Made by a program: the position numbers and the translations under genes
Shown: in pieces, positions 15,995 through 25,094 of the stretch
Position numbering within the stretch: the stretch's first letter is position 1
How the letters are laid out: every line of letters starts with the position of its first letter
Source of the DNA: Pseudahrensia aquimaris
Lineage (GTDB): Bacteria; Pseudomonadota; Alphaproteobacteria; Rhizobiales; Rhizobiaceae
Assembly: GCF_042676045.1 (NCBI RefSeq)
Contig: NZ_JBHTJV010000002.1
Coordinates: 1-64,000 of the forward strand
Length of the DNA stretch: 64,000 bases
Direction: 5' to 3'
The notes under the pieces: model-generated
Told to the model about the DNA's origin: nothing
Databases searched by the model: none
The model's input: the letters and a program-made list of their open reading frames with translations, nothing else

Positions 15995-18055
15995 ATGCTC
16001 AAACGTTTCACCTTCGCCGCCATGACAGCCAGCTTGGCATTCGCTCCAGTTTCCTTTGCGCAGCAAGCCGATGATGGCCGCAATGTCATGGTGGTGTTCG
16101 ATGGCTCTGGCTCGATGTGGGGACAGATCGAAGGGCGGGCGAAAATCGAAATCGCGCGCGATGTCCTCTCCAGCGTGCTGAGCGAAACCACCGGCAACAT
16201 GACCATCGGCATGATTGCCTATGGGCACCGCAAGAAGGGGCAGTGTTCCGATATTGAAACGGTTGTGACGCCGGGACCGGCGGCACGCACGGTGCCGCAG
16301 ATGATAAACAGCGCCAACGGCATCCAGCCCAAGGGCAAAACCCCGCTCTCCGATGCTGTCCGGATGGCGGCTGAGGGTCTGCGCTACACCGAAAACGAAG
16401 CGACCGTTGTCCTCGTGACCGATGGAATCGAGACTTGCGATGCCGACCCGTGTGCGCTGGCAACAGAGCTGGAACGCACCGGCATCAATTTCACCACCCA
16501 TGTGGTTGGCTTTGGCCTGTCGAAAGATGAAGGCCAGCAGGTCGCCTGTCTGGCAGAAAACACGGGCGGTAAGTTCATTTCCGCAGATGATGCGGGAGCT
16601 TTGAAACAAGCGCTGAATGAAACGCTCAGCGATTTTGAGCCGGAAGTGGAGGTCGATCCCGCAACCGTGCCGCGCAACGTGCAATTGACGCTGCGGGACA
16701 CCGAGCAGGGTAACATGCTGACCATCCGTCACCTCGAAATCACCCCTGATCCGAACAACGCCCAGCCATGGCCGCAAGACTTTCAACTGCGCTACGAAGG
16801 CGCTCCATCCAGCGCTGAGGGGCGCTTTGTTCCCGGCGAATACGCTATCACCGTGCGCCGCTCTGGCGAGGGTAGAGCCGCAGGATACACCGCGCCGGTG
16901 GTCTTCACCGTTGAACCGGGCGAGGGCATGCAAAGCATCGACATCGCGATGGCGGCACGGCTGAAAGTCAATCCGTTTATCCGCGCCGGAATGCCCTATG
17001 ATGCAAAATCACCGCCGCCCGGTGGCGTGAAGAGTAAAGGATATCTCGCGCTCGGCCTTTACAAAATTGAAAACGGGACCATTGCCGAAAAGGCGGTCAT
17101 GACCGAAAACGGTGGCTTCGAGATTGGCGTGCCGCCCGGAAAATACATGCTGCGCGGCACCATGGACCGCACGACAACCCGCGAGCGCGAGATCGAGGTC
17201 AAGGCGGGAACGCTGACCGAGATTGATTTCGATATGGAATTGTCTTCGGTGGAGTTGGTGGCCTTGCAGGATGGCCAGCCGACTGACCGCCAGACAACGT
17301 ATTTCTACGACAAACCCCGTTCAGGCCGCAATTACTGGCGCGGCGGCTATGGTGGCGAAGGCAATCCATTTTACCTTGCTGCCGGGCAATGGGTGGTCAA
17401 TCTGGGCCGTGAAGGGGGCGGAAAGCGCCGCAGCGAGATTTTGCTCATCGTGCCGGAAACGCCGGGCACATTGAGCCTGCGTGTGCCAGAAGGGCAGGCT
17501 CTGTCGCAAGCCGATTTGGCTGTGCTGGCCGACCCCGCCTATCGCGCATGCAAAGGCTATGGCGGCGTGAAGCACAACGGCTGCATCGTGCCGTTTGCCG
17601 ATCAGCGGAAAGCCGAAGCTCCACAGCCGAAACCTGCCGAAAACACCACACCCGATAGTGACGCGAGCAAAGTCGATATGGCCGCGCTGGAAGGATATTG
17701 GGCGCGCATTGGCGACAGCAATCAGGTTGATGGGCAGGCGTTGGCTCAACTGTGTTCATCCGCCCCGCTGGCGCTTCTCGCCGATGGTCGTCTGATTGAT
17801 CTGCGCCGCAATGCGCAAGGATTTGCCGCAACAGCAAAGCGGACCTGCACATCGAGCGATGCGGGCACCTATCAGTGCGCCGGAGAGGGCAATTCCCTGC
17901 CGGTATCCCTGCTGCCGGAACAAGCTGCGCCACAGCTTTGCCTTTCAGGCGCAAACAATTCCAAACTGTGCGCCCGCTTGCAGCGTTGCGATGCCGCCTC
18001 ATTCCAAGGCCTCGACCAAGCCGCCCGCGATAGTCTGGAGGCGGCAACACGATGA
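15995..18055 (+). CDS. Exported von Willebrand factor A (VWA) domain protein
   Basis: 686 residues with signal peptide (RFTFAAMTASLAFAPVSFAQ). The VWA domain spans residues about 30-210: VMVVFDGSGSMWG carries the MIDAS DxSxS motif, the MIDAS threonine lies in KGKTPLSDAV and the aspartate in LVTDGIETC. The middle (about 230-510) is beta-rich with carboxypeptidase-regulatory-like repeats, including a YMLRGTMDRTTTRERE stretch. The C-terminal 120 residues have six cysteines and start DMAALEGYWARI. It probably works in the periplasm as a metal-dependent protein-binding module. GGAGG lies nine bases before the ATG. It is first of a three-gene operon (ATGA overlap with 18052). Confidence 0.85.
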   Translation: MLKRFTFAAMTASLAFAPVSFAQQADDGRNVMVVFDGSGSMWGQIEGRAKIEIARDVLSSVLSETTGNMTIGMIAYGHRKKGQCSDIETVVTPGPAARTVPQMINSANGIQPKGKTPLSDAVRMAAEGLRYTENEATVVLVTDGIETCDADPCALATELERTGINFTTHVVGFGLSKDEGQQVACLAENTGGKFISADDAGALKQALNETLSDFEPEVEVDPATVPRNVQLTLRDTEQGNMLTIRHLEITPDPNNAQPWPQDFQLRYEGAPSSAEGRFVPGEYAITVRRSGEGRAAGYTAPVVFTVEPGEGMQSIDIAMAARLKVNPFIRAGMPYDAKSPPPGGVKSKGYLALGLYKIENGTIAEKAVMTENGGFEIGVPPGKYMLRGTMDRTTTREREIEVKAGTLTEIDFDMELSSVELVALQDGQPTDRQTTYFYDKPRSGRNYWRGGYGGEGNPFYLAAGQWVVNLGREGGGKRRSEILLIVPETPGTLSLRVPEGQALSQADLAVLADPAYRACKGYGGVKHNGCIVPFADQRKAEAPQPKPAENTTPDSDASKVDMAALEGYWARIGDSNQVDGQALAQLCSSAPLALLADGRLIDLRRNAQGFAATAKRTCTSSDAGTYQCAGEGNSLPVSLLPEQAAPQLCLSGANNSKLCARLQRCDAASFQGLDQAARDSLEAATR

Positions 18056-19347
18056 TCCGCCGCTCCATACTCGCGTTTTCATTCGCTCTTCTGGCGGCAA
18101 ATGCGAGCGCACAAGAGCCGGAATTCGGCAGCTTCTATGGTGGCTTCAGCCTCGATATACGGGCCAAACCGCGCGCCGATTTCAGCGTCGACATTGACCA
18201 CCTCAAGGGCATGAAAACGGGAGAAGCCTTTTTTTCGCTCGATTGGCAGGCGGTCAACGAAGACTGCCCCCGAAGCTTCGACACCACATTCTGCCGCATC
18301 CTGAAAGACGCAAGTGATGCGCGGGCGGGTGTCGATTCGCTCGGCGTCACGATTGCCCCAAACGCAGCGTCAATCGCCTTCAAAATCGGCAACCGACGCC
18401 AGACCTATGAGCTAACCCTGCGGCGCGAGAACGGACGCCTTCAGGCGACGATCATCGACGTGAAGCGCGGCATTGTGGCCGAAGCGCCCGTTGCCGGGCG
18501 GTCGCATCTTTGCGAGCAGACCATGTGCATGGGCAATCGTTTGGACGCCTTGAAAGCCAATCCGAAACAAGCGCGGGGCGTCTATAACGACCCGTCTTTC
18601 TTGCGCACCAAAAGCCGTCGAGACGCCCGCCTCACACCAGCGCCTCCACCCCAATCCGTTGACCGCAAGTCGTTTCTCACGGGCGAGTGGGAGGTTATTG
18701 GAGAGAATGGCGATACTTTGGGAACGCTCGGAATCGTGGTGCGGGATGGCAAGGTTCTCGGCAATGGCGACTTGATGGAAGCGGCTGTCGCTGGCCGAAA
18801 ACTGGCTGTGCGTTTGCGCGATGTGAACGTCACACAAGACGGCGCGCATTTGCAGATTACATTTGATGAAGGCGGCAGCGGGGCCAAGCGTGTCGCTCCG
18901 CTTCTGGTCACTTTACCTGAAAAACAGGGCGGGCCGATGCGCGGCTCGTTGCGGCAGGGTCAGCGTTTTGAACTCGTGACGCTGCGCTACAAAGCCGATT
19001 ATCAGGGAGGCCGCCCGCCGCCGCAGGAACCCCGGCCTGTCCCAAGCAAGGTGCCCCAGCCGCTGAAATACATGCCCTACTCCCTTACTGGAGTGCCTGC
19101 GGGCAAGCGGCTCACCCTGCGCGAATCGCCATCGGCGACGAGCAGCCGCATAGGTTCGTTGCCAGCCAACACGGTCAATCTCCTCATCAAAAAGTGCGAG
19201 CCCGCCCTTGATAAAGATCTTTTCAAAGCCGCCGACTTAGCAGGCAGAAAGGCGCAATTGGCCAGCCGTTGGTGCCAGGTTCACCACGTTCAAACCAACC
19301 GCAAAGGCTATGTCAAAGGCCGTTACCTCCAACCAAGTAACTATTGA
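18052..19347 (+). CDS. Exported protein with C-terminal SH3-like domain, unknown function
   Basis: 431 residues, ATGA overlap with the VWA gene. Signal peptide (RSILAFSFALLAANASAQ), an N-terminal beta-rich part with conserved cysteines (CPRSFDTTFC, CEQTMC), a middle domain from about 205 (FLTGEWEVIGENGDTLG), a proline-rich linker (PPPQEPRPVPSKVPQP), and a C-terminal SH3-like segment from about 350 (KRLTLRESPSATSSRIGSLP, then KGYVKGRYLQP). Bacterial SH3 domains often bind peptidoglycan. No named family for the rest. Confidence 0.65.
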   Translation: MIRRSILAFSFALLAANASAQEPEFGSFYGGFSLDIRAKPRADFSVDIDHLKGMKTGEAFFSLDWQAVNEDCPRSFDTTFCRILKDASDARAGVDSLGVTIAPNAASIAFKIGNRRQTYELTLRRENGRLQATIIDVKRGIVAEAPVAGRSHLCEQTMCMGNRLDALKANPKQARGVYNDPSFLRTKSRRDARLTPAPPPQSVDRKSFLTGEWEVIGENGDTLGTLGIVVRDGKVLGNGDLMEAAVAGRKLAVRLRDVNVTQDGAHLQITFDEGGSGAKRVAPLLVTLPEKQGGPMRGSLRQGQRFELVTLRYKADYQGGRPPPQEPRPVPSKVPQPLKYMPYSLTGVPAGKRLTLRESPSATSSRIGSLPANTVNLLIKKCEPALDKDLFKAADLAGRKAQLASRWCQVHHVQTNRKGYVKGRYLQPSNY

Positions 19348-19359
19348 TTGAAAGGCAGC

Positions 19360-20037
19360 ATGATGACCCGCGCTATCAGCTCCATTTTGGCGCTCGCATT
19401 GTCTCTCACTGCGGCACACGCCGTGGAATATGAACACAACGGTTCGCTTGTCGACGTTACGGTGACAGAAGACCGCGTGCGGATCACCTATTTGCGCCCC
19501 CGTGACGGGCTCAGACGTATTGGCGTGCGTAAAGGAACATTGCTGTTTGAAGGAAAGGTGGAGCCGCTCGACGATGGTGGTCCCTATGTCGAAGGCATGG
19601 CGCGGCTCTTCAAAGCCGGATGCCAGCCTGCGCCTTATTATGTCCATGGTGCTTTTCGGCTGGGAAAAGCATTCCAATTGAACGGCGCCGCACCGGTTTT
19701 TGCAAAGACTGGCTGCCGAAACGTTGACAACACCTATGAAGGATCGAACGCCAACATGAAATTTGAGAGAGTTGCATCCCGCGATCCAGGGCAAAAACGC
19801 GTGACGCAAAATAAAAAGCGTCCCGGCAGTCTGTGCGTCGCCAATATCAGCGCAGGCGGCACGCTCAACGTCCGCAGTGGACCGGGGGCAAACTATGGCC
19901 GTGTTGGCACGTTGGAAGCACAAGACTGCAATGTTGCGGGTCTGCGCCAGTGTATCAATGGGTGGTGTGCCGTCATGCAATTGTCTGACGGCACCATTGG
20001 TTGGGTTTCACAAGACTATATCCGCTCTGCGCAATAG
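19360..20037 (+). CDS. Exported bacterial SH3 (SH3b) domain protein, paralogous to 13851
   Basis: About 225 residues. Signal peptide (ISSILALALSLTAAHA), an N-terminal domain that is a paralogue of the 13851 protein (see there), and a C-terminal SH3_3 domain from about 155: LNVRSGPGANYGRVGTL, WCAVMQ, GWVSQDYIR. The ATG at 19360 has AAAGG a few bases upstream; a TTG at 19348 directly after the previous stop is less likely. It is third in the VWA operon. The SH3b domain suggests binding to cell wall. Confidence 0.75.
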   Translation: MMTRAISSILALALSLTAAHAVEYEHNGSLVDVTVTEDRVRITYLRPRDGLRRIGVRKGTLLFEGKVEPLDDGGPYVEGMARLFKAGCQPAPYYVHGAFRLGKAFQLNGAAPVFAKTGCRNVDNTYEGSNANMKFERVASRDPGQKRVTQNKKRPGSLCVANISAGGTLNVRSGPGANYGRVGTLEAQDCNVAGLRQCINGWCAVMQLSDGTIGWVSQDYIRSAQ

Positions 20038-20068
20038 AGCGGTCGCGATTGCTATCGTGTTCTGACGC

Positions 20069-22195
20069 TTAGTCGTCCGGCATCGACATGCGGTAGGTGG
20101 CAATCAGTTTGCCCGTGGTAATGTCCATCACGTAGGTGGAGCCGACCTCTACGTCCTGCTGCAGCAGCGCGGATGCCGCGTTGGCAGGGGCAAGCACCAT
20201 GCGCCACGGATCGCGGTTGGCAACGGGTTTGTCCAGCGCCAGCGACATGCGCTCCAGCGCGAAGGCGCGGTTCTCGGCAGTGTTCTCAAAGTTGTCGTAG
20301 GCATTGCTCATCTGCGCTGGGATCCTTTCATCAGGGCCATCCGCGTAGCTTGGATCACCCGCTGTTGCGAAAGATGCCGCTATTGCCAATTCGACGCTGG
20401 CGCATTCGCGCGATGAAATTATTTCGCCCGGCGTTCCGATCCACCGCATCGCTTCGCGGGTCGCCGCCCATGCGCGCATATGCGCCGTGGCTGACAGGCG
20501 GCGTAGGCCATCACAGGCCTCTGGCTTTCCTACAGCTGCGTAGGCGTCACCCACATTGTTGGGTGTGACGTGGATTACGGCCAAAACTTCACGCGTCTGG
20601 TCGCGCATGCCGCCGGGTGCTCCCGGTCGGGCATAGATTGCGTAGTCGGGTGAAAAGCCTGTGGCATAGTCCGGCGTGTCGGGATCAGGATTGAAAATGC
20701 CCTTCGGTTCCTGCGCAGCCGTAGGCGCAGGGCGCGGCGCGGGCGTTGGCGGAGCAGCAGGAGCGGGTTCGAAGTCAGCGTCCACATCAACCGCAAGAGC
20801 AACCAGACGCTGCTGGTTGCTCTCGAACCACTGAACCGCCTGATCCAAGCCGCCATCTTGAGCTTGAGGGTTCAGCCCAGCTTCGATCAGCAGATCGACG
20901 GTGCGCTGGCACAATCCATCGTCAAAGCCTGCGCCATCAATTACGCCGCCCACACCGCCGCTGAGGTTTATAACGAGCGAAAGTGCAGCGTCAGCACCGC
21001 TTGCGGAAAGATTGGCAAGAAACTCGAAATAGGTGCCGCAACCCGTGCCTGCGGCGGGCGCTGGAGCAATGGGCACATGCGGCGGATTTGGCACGAAGGG
21101 CTGGGGGCTGATGGTCAAATAGGCTTGCGCTGCCGCCAGCCCGCCATCGGCTGCGGCGGGGTCCAGCCCCGCCCGCCGCATCGCCTCCAGCGTTGCCGCG
21201 CATTGCTGCTCGGTCGGCTGCGAATTGAACGCGATACCGTATTCCACGTAGAAGCCGCGCACCAATTGCACCATCTCGGTGCCGCCCTTCATGTTCAGCA
21301 GGCCGGTGACGATCTCCAGTTCCTGACAGGCGCTGGCTTTCAGCGGTGCTGGCACCGGCACGTTGGGAAGAACGGGTTTTTGGGACGGATTGACCAGCGG
21401 ATTGACCGGCTTGTTGGGCACGGGATTGATGGGGTTGGCAGGATTGACGGGGTTCGCAGGATTTACAGGCGTGACGGGATTAACAGGAGTGACGGGATTG
21501 ACAGGAGTGACGTTCGCCATTTCAGCGGCCTTGCCCGTGTGCAGGTAGGTACGCATGCTCCATGCCACCGTGCCGGATACCACTAGCGCGCCTTCTAGAA
21601 CAAACAGCTGATTGCCGCTCAACAACATTTCCTGCGTGGAGCCGTCGGCAAACGCAGCGGAGAAAACGTTTGGGTTGCCGTTTAGCGCGGTGGGCAGTGG
21701 AATGTCGCTTTGCGTCAAAACAATCTTGCCATCGAAACGTGCCATCAGCGCATCATAGCCGCCGCTTAGAGGCGTAATCTTTGTGCCAAGCGTTGATGAC
21801 GCGAAACCATTGCCGTCCGCTTCAATCTTGATGATGGAGCCGCCGTTTGCAGCACTGGTTCGTGCGTTTGAATTGACGAAACGCGTGATTTCGGTCGCCG
21901 TCCACTCTCCGACCAGCCCCTCTCCGTCCACGGGCACGACAGCGTTTGCGCCTGCATTGTTTGCATTGCCTAATTGATTGACCAGACGGTTGCCGTTTAT
22001 CTGGGGCGTTTTCACTTCCGGGCGAAAGTTCGGGTCTACGGAGAGAGGGCTGCTGGAGTTGCTGGACGGTTGATTTGCGGGAACGGCCAGAGGCTTGGTG
22101 GGCACTTTCAACTGTGCCATCGTGGACCCGCTGGCGAGTGCGATTGCGGTGACGGCGAGAATACTGGCGGCGGCTTGAAGTTTCGGGGCGCGCAT
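20069..22195 (-). CDS. Large exported protein with Pro-Val-Asn-Pro repeat linker and repeated modules
   Basis: 708 residues. Signal peptide (AAASILAVTAIALASGSTMA). An N-terminal domain (LVGEWTATEITRFVNSNA onward) is followed at residues about 228-270 by a linker of PVNP/PVTP/PANP repeats. Two copies of a module of about 75 residues then follow, each with a leading cysteine, a later CxxTxxxxxxAGL(D/N)P and DGGLxxA motif (GLDPAAADGGLAAAQAYL; GLNPQAQDGGLDQAVQWF). The last 170 residues are helical (AIYARPGAPGGMRDQTREVL onward). I recognise no family. A related cysteine module occurs in the 22353 protein. It is divergent from 22353 over a promoter with the shared motif. Confidence 0.65.
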   Translation of the reverse strand: MRAPKLQAAASILAVTAIALASGSTMAQLKVPTKPLAVPANQPSSNSSSPLSVDPNFRPEVKTPQINGNRLVNQLGNANNAGANAVVPVDGEGLVGEWTATEITRFVNSNARTSAANGGSIIKIEADGNGFASSTLGTKITPLSGGYDALMARFDGKIVLTQSDIPLPTALNGNPNVFSAAFADGSTQEMLLSGNQLFVLEGALVVSGTVAWSMRTYLHTGKAAEMANVTPVNPVTPVNPVTPVNPANPVNPANPINPVPNKPVNPLVNPSQKPVLPNVPVPAPLKASACQELEIVTGLLNMKGGTEMVQLVRGFYVEYGIAFNSQPTEQQCAATLEAMRRAGLDPAAADGGLAAAQAYLTISPQPFVPNPPHVPIAPAPAAGTGCGTYFEFLANLSASGADAALSLVINLSGGVGGVIDGAGFDDGLCQRTVDLLIEAGLNPQAQDGGLDQAVQWFESNQQRLVALAVDVDADFEPAPAAPPTPAPRPAPTAAQEPKGIFNPDPDTPDYATGFSPDYAIYARPGAPGGMRDQTREVLAVIHVTPNNVGDAYAAVGKPEACDGLRRLSATAHMRAWAATREAMRWIGTPGEIISSRECASVELAIAASFATAGDPSYADGPDERIPAQMSNAYDNFENTAENRAFALERMSLALDKPVANRDPWRMVLAPANAASALLQQDVEVGSTYVMDITTGKLIATYRMSMPDD
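21386..21512 (-). repeat. In-frame short tandem repeat encoding PVNP/PVTP/PANP units
   Basis: Near-identical 9-18 bp units (GGATTGACAGGAGTGACG-like on the plus strand) repeat within the 20069 gene and encode a proline-asparagine linker. This is a coding tandem repeat, prone to length change, not a CRISPR array. Confidence 0.8.
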
Positions 22196-22267
22196 GGGGC
22201 TCTCCTGCAAGGGGCGCTGCCAAAGGCGGCAGCCGATTGCCACAAATGTGCTTCAGGTTAGCATTAT

Positions 22268-22295
22268 GGCGCGTCACCCATTTGAGTGACGCGCC
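22268..22295. promoter_or_regulatory. Shared motif A in the divergent promoter (copy 2), within a 10-bp inverted repeat
   Basis: The 18-mer TCACCCATTTGAGTGACG (22274-22291) differs from the copy at 15916 at one base. Here it is extended into a perfect inverted repeat: GGCGCGTCAC (22268-22277), 8-nt centre CCATTTGA, GTGACGCGCC (22286-22295). It lies 78 bp before the 20069 gene start and 61 bp before the 22353 start. Confidence 0.6.
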
Positions 22296-22352
22296 GCTTT
22301 TGCGGAGCGAATACCGTTGGGCAAATTCCTCATCCGTTAACCGGAGACGACC

Positions 22353-25094
22353 ATGCCCCATGCCCAGCTTGCACGAACTTTCGCCCAGCCATTGCTTTCG
22401 CTTTGCCGCACATTATGTGCATTGGCGCTGGCGCTTTTGGCTTTGTTAAGCGCGTCAACGGCGCAAGCTCAAATCACCGCGCCGGGTGTTCTGTACTACA
22501 ACAGTTTTTTGCCCGGACGATATGATCTCAACATCATGTTTGATCCCCGCGGTCAGCAGCCGAGACTGTTTTTCAGATATGGTGTCAACGCACCTGTTGA
22601 CTGCCTGCGCCCCCTTACCAAAGCGAGGGGAGAGGCTTGGGAGCATGTGTGTAAGTTCGCCTTGGAAAACGGCGGCTATCTGGATGCGGACGCTTTTGTT
22701 ATCCGCACCGGCAACAACCCGCCGCTCTATTCCGGCATTTTGAAAGCGCGGGACGGAACGGAAATTGCCCGCATCCACCTCAGCCAGAACCAGCAGGCTC
22801 GTCTGACCATCAACCTGATGGAAAACAGCAATTTGGGCGGTGATCCGCGTGTTCTGACCAATCCGGGAACGGTTTCTATCGGCATCCCTTATGATAGTCA
22901 GCCCATAGGGTCGGCGGATTTTTTCATCGACGAGCAGCGCTACAATCTTGAGACTGACAAAGCTTCCTTTTTCTTCCAGCGCAAGCCTCGTTCCGACATT
23001 TCATCGCGGGGACAGATGGAATACGATTTTGGTGCCCGCATGCTGCCCGATGCCGAATGCCCGGGTCCGGGTGAGGTCTGGCAGCAAATCTGTGAGGCCG
23101 CTAAGGCGAGCGAAAACGGCGAGGTTATGTTTAAAGGCTTTGCAGCACTGACACCAAGCGGCCTGCCGTTTACCAGCGCCTTGCGCCGCCTTGTATCCGA
23201 CCCGACCATAAGGCGTGTGGGCATCCAGAAAGACAGCCCGGTCTTGAAGGTTGCACCCGGCTGGCCCGGCCCCGAGGGTTTCGACACCTTCGCCCGCGAC
23301 TTTAAGGTAGGTGTCAATCCGAACAACATTTTCGTGGGCCAATTGGCTGGCTTCTGGCAGGACCAATCGTCCGCCTTTCCTAAGCTACAATATAAATTCA
23401 CACCCATCGACCGCACCCGTGTCGGCGTGGAAGTGCGGGCATTTTACAAATCCAATTGCGGGCCCGGCGCGGGTCTTTTGCAAGCCATGTGCGAAACGCT
23501 CGACAAGGGCGGTCCGGCTTATGGCAAGGGTGAACTTATCGGAGCAGGCGATGGCAGTGGCTCTTTCCGTGGAGCCATCACGTTTCAAAATGCTGAAGGC
23601 GAGAGCCAAAGTCTCAATCATACACTTGAACTGACGCTGGAAGGCGAGGGCGCGGCTACCGTCAAGCTCGATGCCAACGGCAGCGGCGCGTCCGTCGCTA
23701 TCCGTCCAATCGACAACTGGGATGAACTCGATTTCGAGCCATCGACCGCGCCCTATCTCGCATCGATTGCGGGGCCCTGGGTTTCTAAAAGCGCATCCAC
23801 CTCGGTTGTCTATGAAATGGACATCACAAAAATTGACGATGAGACGTTCAAGGTGGTCATGCAGGGCTTCAAACTGGACGGAGATTACCGACCAGCCAAC
23901 GATACATTTGGCCGTCTTGAAGAAAAAATGGACAAGGATGACGAAAGCCTGCGCACCGAGTTCACCGTTAAGGCCGATAGTGAGGCGTGGACAGGACAGA
24001 TGACTTGGCCCGATGTGTTTGGACCCTACGATGCGGCGCTTTCAATGTTTCCGCGCGGCGGTCGCTTGTTGCTGAGGTTGGGTAACAAAGACAGTACGGA
24101 TATCGATAAAGGCCAGGTTTTCTCCTTCCGCGAAGGGCCGATGACCGATCTTTCCGATAAGCCAACGCCGCCCGCGCCTGCGCCTTCTCGGAACGATGTG
24201 GCGCAAGCCTGCGCGCGCGTCGAAGCCTTTGTGCCGCAAGGGGCGCGGTACACCACGCTGCGCCATATTCTCAAAGCCGTCGGCGCGAACCCAACCGATG
24301 ACGGCAAGGTCAACGACTGCGCCAGTGCCACAGCGCTGATGGATTCGCTGGGTCTTGCGGCATCAGGCACCGTACCATGGTCGGAGGATGATGCGGGAAC
24401 GCTTCTGGATCAGCTTGCCAAGACCGTCGGCGGCGGCACGATCACGCTCAAAGGGGCAGACGATTCCGGCACGCTGAACGTTGAAAACTATGCCGGATGC
24501 GCCGCCGACACGGACAGCGCGGTTTGCGCCGCCTTGGTCAAGTCTGCCGGACAGTCGGTTCAGGTCAGCGGCGTCATCGCAGCGGGCGCAAAGGGCTACG
24601 GCCTCATCCAACTGGACGGCCAACCCCATATGGCGATGATTGATGGCTCGGCTGATCCGAAAGTGTTTTCCATCATTCGCCAAGTCAGCGTTCTGTCATC
24701 AGCGCTGGGCGCGAAACCCGCGCAGCAGCCGCATTCGGCAGCTATGTGTAAGGGTGTGGAAGCGATTGTGGTTCCTAAACCGACATTTGCGGATGGAACG
24801 CCTTTGGCGGCTTGCTCTGTCCAAGAGGGTTGCCTGGACGAGGACAACATAAATGCCAAAACGATGTTGCAAAGCGCGTGCAATGTTTTCGCATCCGGCA
24901 ACAAGGTCGGTGGGCCGAATTGCATGAGCCGTGGCGCAGTTGCGGGCAATAGCCATCAGTTTAGAAGCAACCAAGATGCATTGATGATGTATCTTCAGGA
25001 ACCTGGCGGAACGCTGCCCAGCAAAAGCGCCGACTATGGAGTCCCATGCACAAACTGCGAAATCGTGGAGGAATTGAAATGCGCAAAACAGTAA
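22353..25094 (+). CDS. Large exported protein, unknown function
   Basis: 913 residues. A long signal peptide (LCALALALLALLSASTAQAQ, residues about 20-40) leads into a beta-rich protein with scattered paired cysteines and no recognised family. Residues about 455-610 (APYLASIAGPWVSKSASTSV, then YEMDITKIDDETFKVV) look like a lipocalin-like or beta-sandwich domain. From about 615 the sequence ACARVEAFVPQGARYTTLRH starts a cysteine-bounded module resembling those in the 20069 protein. GGAG lies seven bases before the ATG. It overlaps the following gene (25079) by 16 nt. Confidence 0.65.
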   Translation: MPHAQLARTFAQPLLSLCRTLCALALALLALLSASTAQAQITAPGVLYYNSFLPGRYDLNIMFDPRGQQPRLFFRYGVNAPVDCLRPLTKARGEAWEHVCKFALENGGYLDADAFVIRTGNNPPLYSGILKARDGTEIARIHLSQNQQARLTINLMENSNLGGDPRVLTNPGTVSIGIPYDSQPIGSADFFIDEQRYNLETDKASFFFQRKPRSDISSRGQMEYDFGARMLPDAECPGPGEVWQQICEAAKASENGEVMFKGFAALTPSGLPFTSALRRLVSDPTIRRVGIQKDSPVLKVAPGWPGPEGFDTFARDFKVGVNPNNIFVGQLAGFWQDQSSAFPKLQYKFTPIDRTRVGVEVRAFYKSNCGPGAGLLQAMCETLDKGGPAYGKGELIGAGDGSGSFRGAITFQNAEGESQSLNHTLELTLEGEGAATVKLDANGSGASVAIRPIDNWDELDFEPSTAPYLASIAGPWVSKSASTSVVYEMDITKIDDETFKVVMQGFKLDGDYRPANDTFGRLEEKMDKDDESLRTEFTVKADSEAWTGQMTWPDVFGPYDAALSMFPRGGRLLLRLGNKDSTDIDKGQVFSFREGPMTDLSDKPTPPAPAPSRNDVAQACARVEAFVPQGARYTTLRHILKAVGANPTDDGKVNDCASATALMDSLGLAASGTVPWSEDDAGTLLDQLAKTVGGGTITLKGADDSGTLNVENYAGCAADTDSAVCAALVKSAGQSVQVSGVIAAGAKGYGLIQLDGQPHMAMIDGSADPKVFSIIRQVSVLSSALGAKPAQQPHSAAMCKGVEAIVVPKPTFADGTPLAACSVQEGCLDEDNINAKTMLQSACNVFASGNKVGGPNCMSRGAVAGNSHQFRSNQDALMMYLQEPGGTLPSKSADYGVPCTNCEIVEELKCAKQ

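Noticed and set aside
15836..16933. Long open frame (365 codons) on the minus strand opposite the VWA gene
   Set aside because: The plus strand codes a signal peptide and VWA motifs there; the antisense frame has no family features and would cover a divergent promoter.
21386..21512. Possible CRISPR array or intergenic repeat
   Set aside because: Units are short, uneven and in frame, encoding a PVNP linker within a coding sequence; no spacers.
20858..21586. 242-codon plus-strand frame opposite the PVNP-repeat protein
   Set aside because: It arises from the repeat and GC-skewed codon use of the minus-strand gene.
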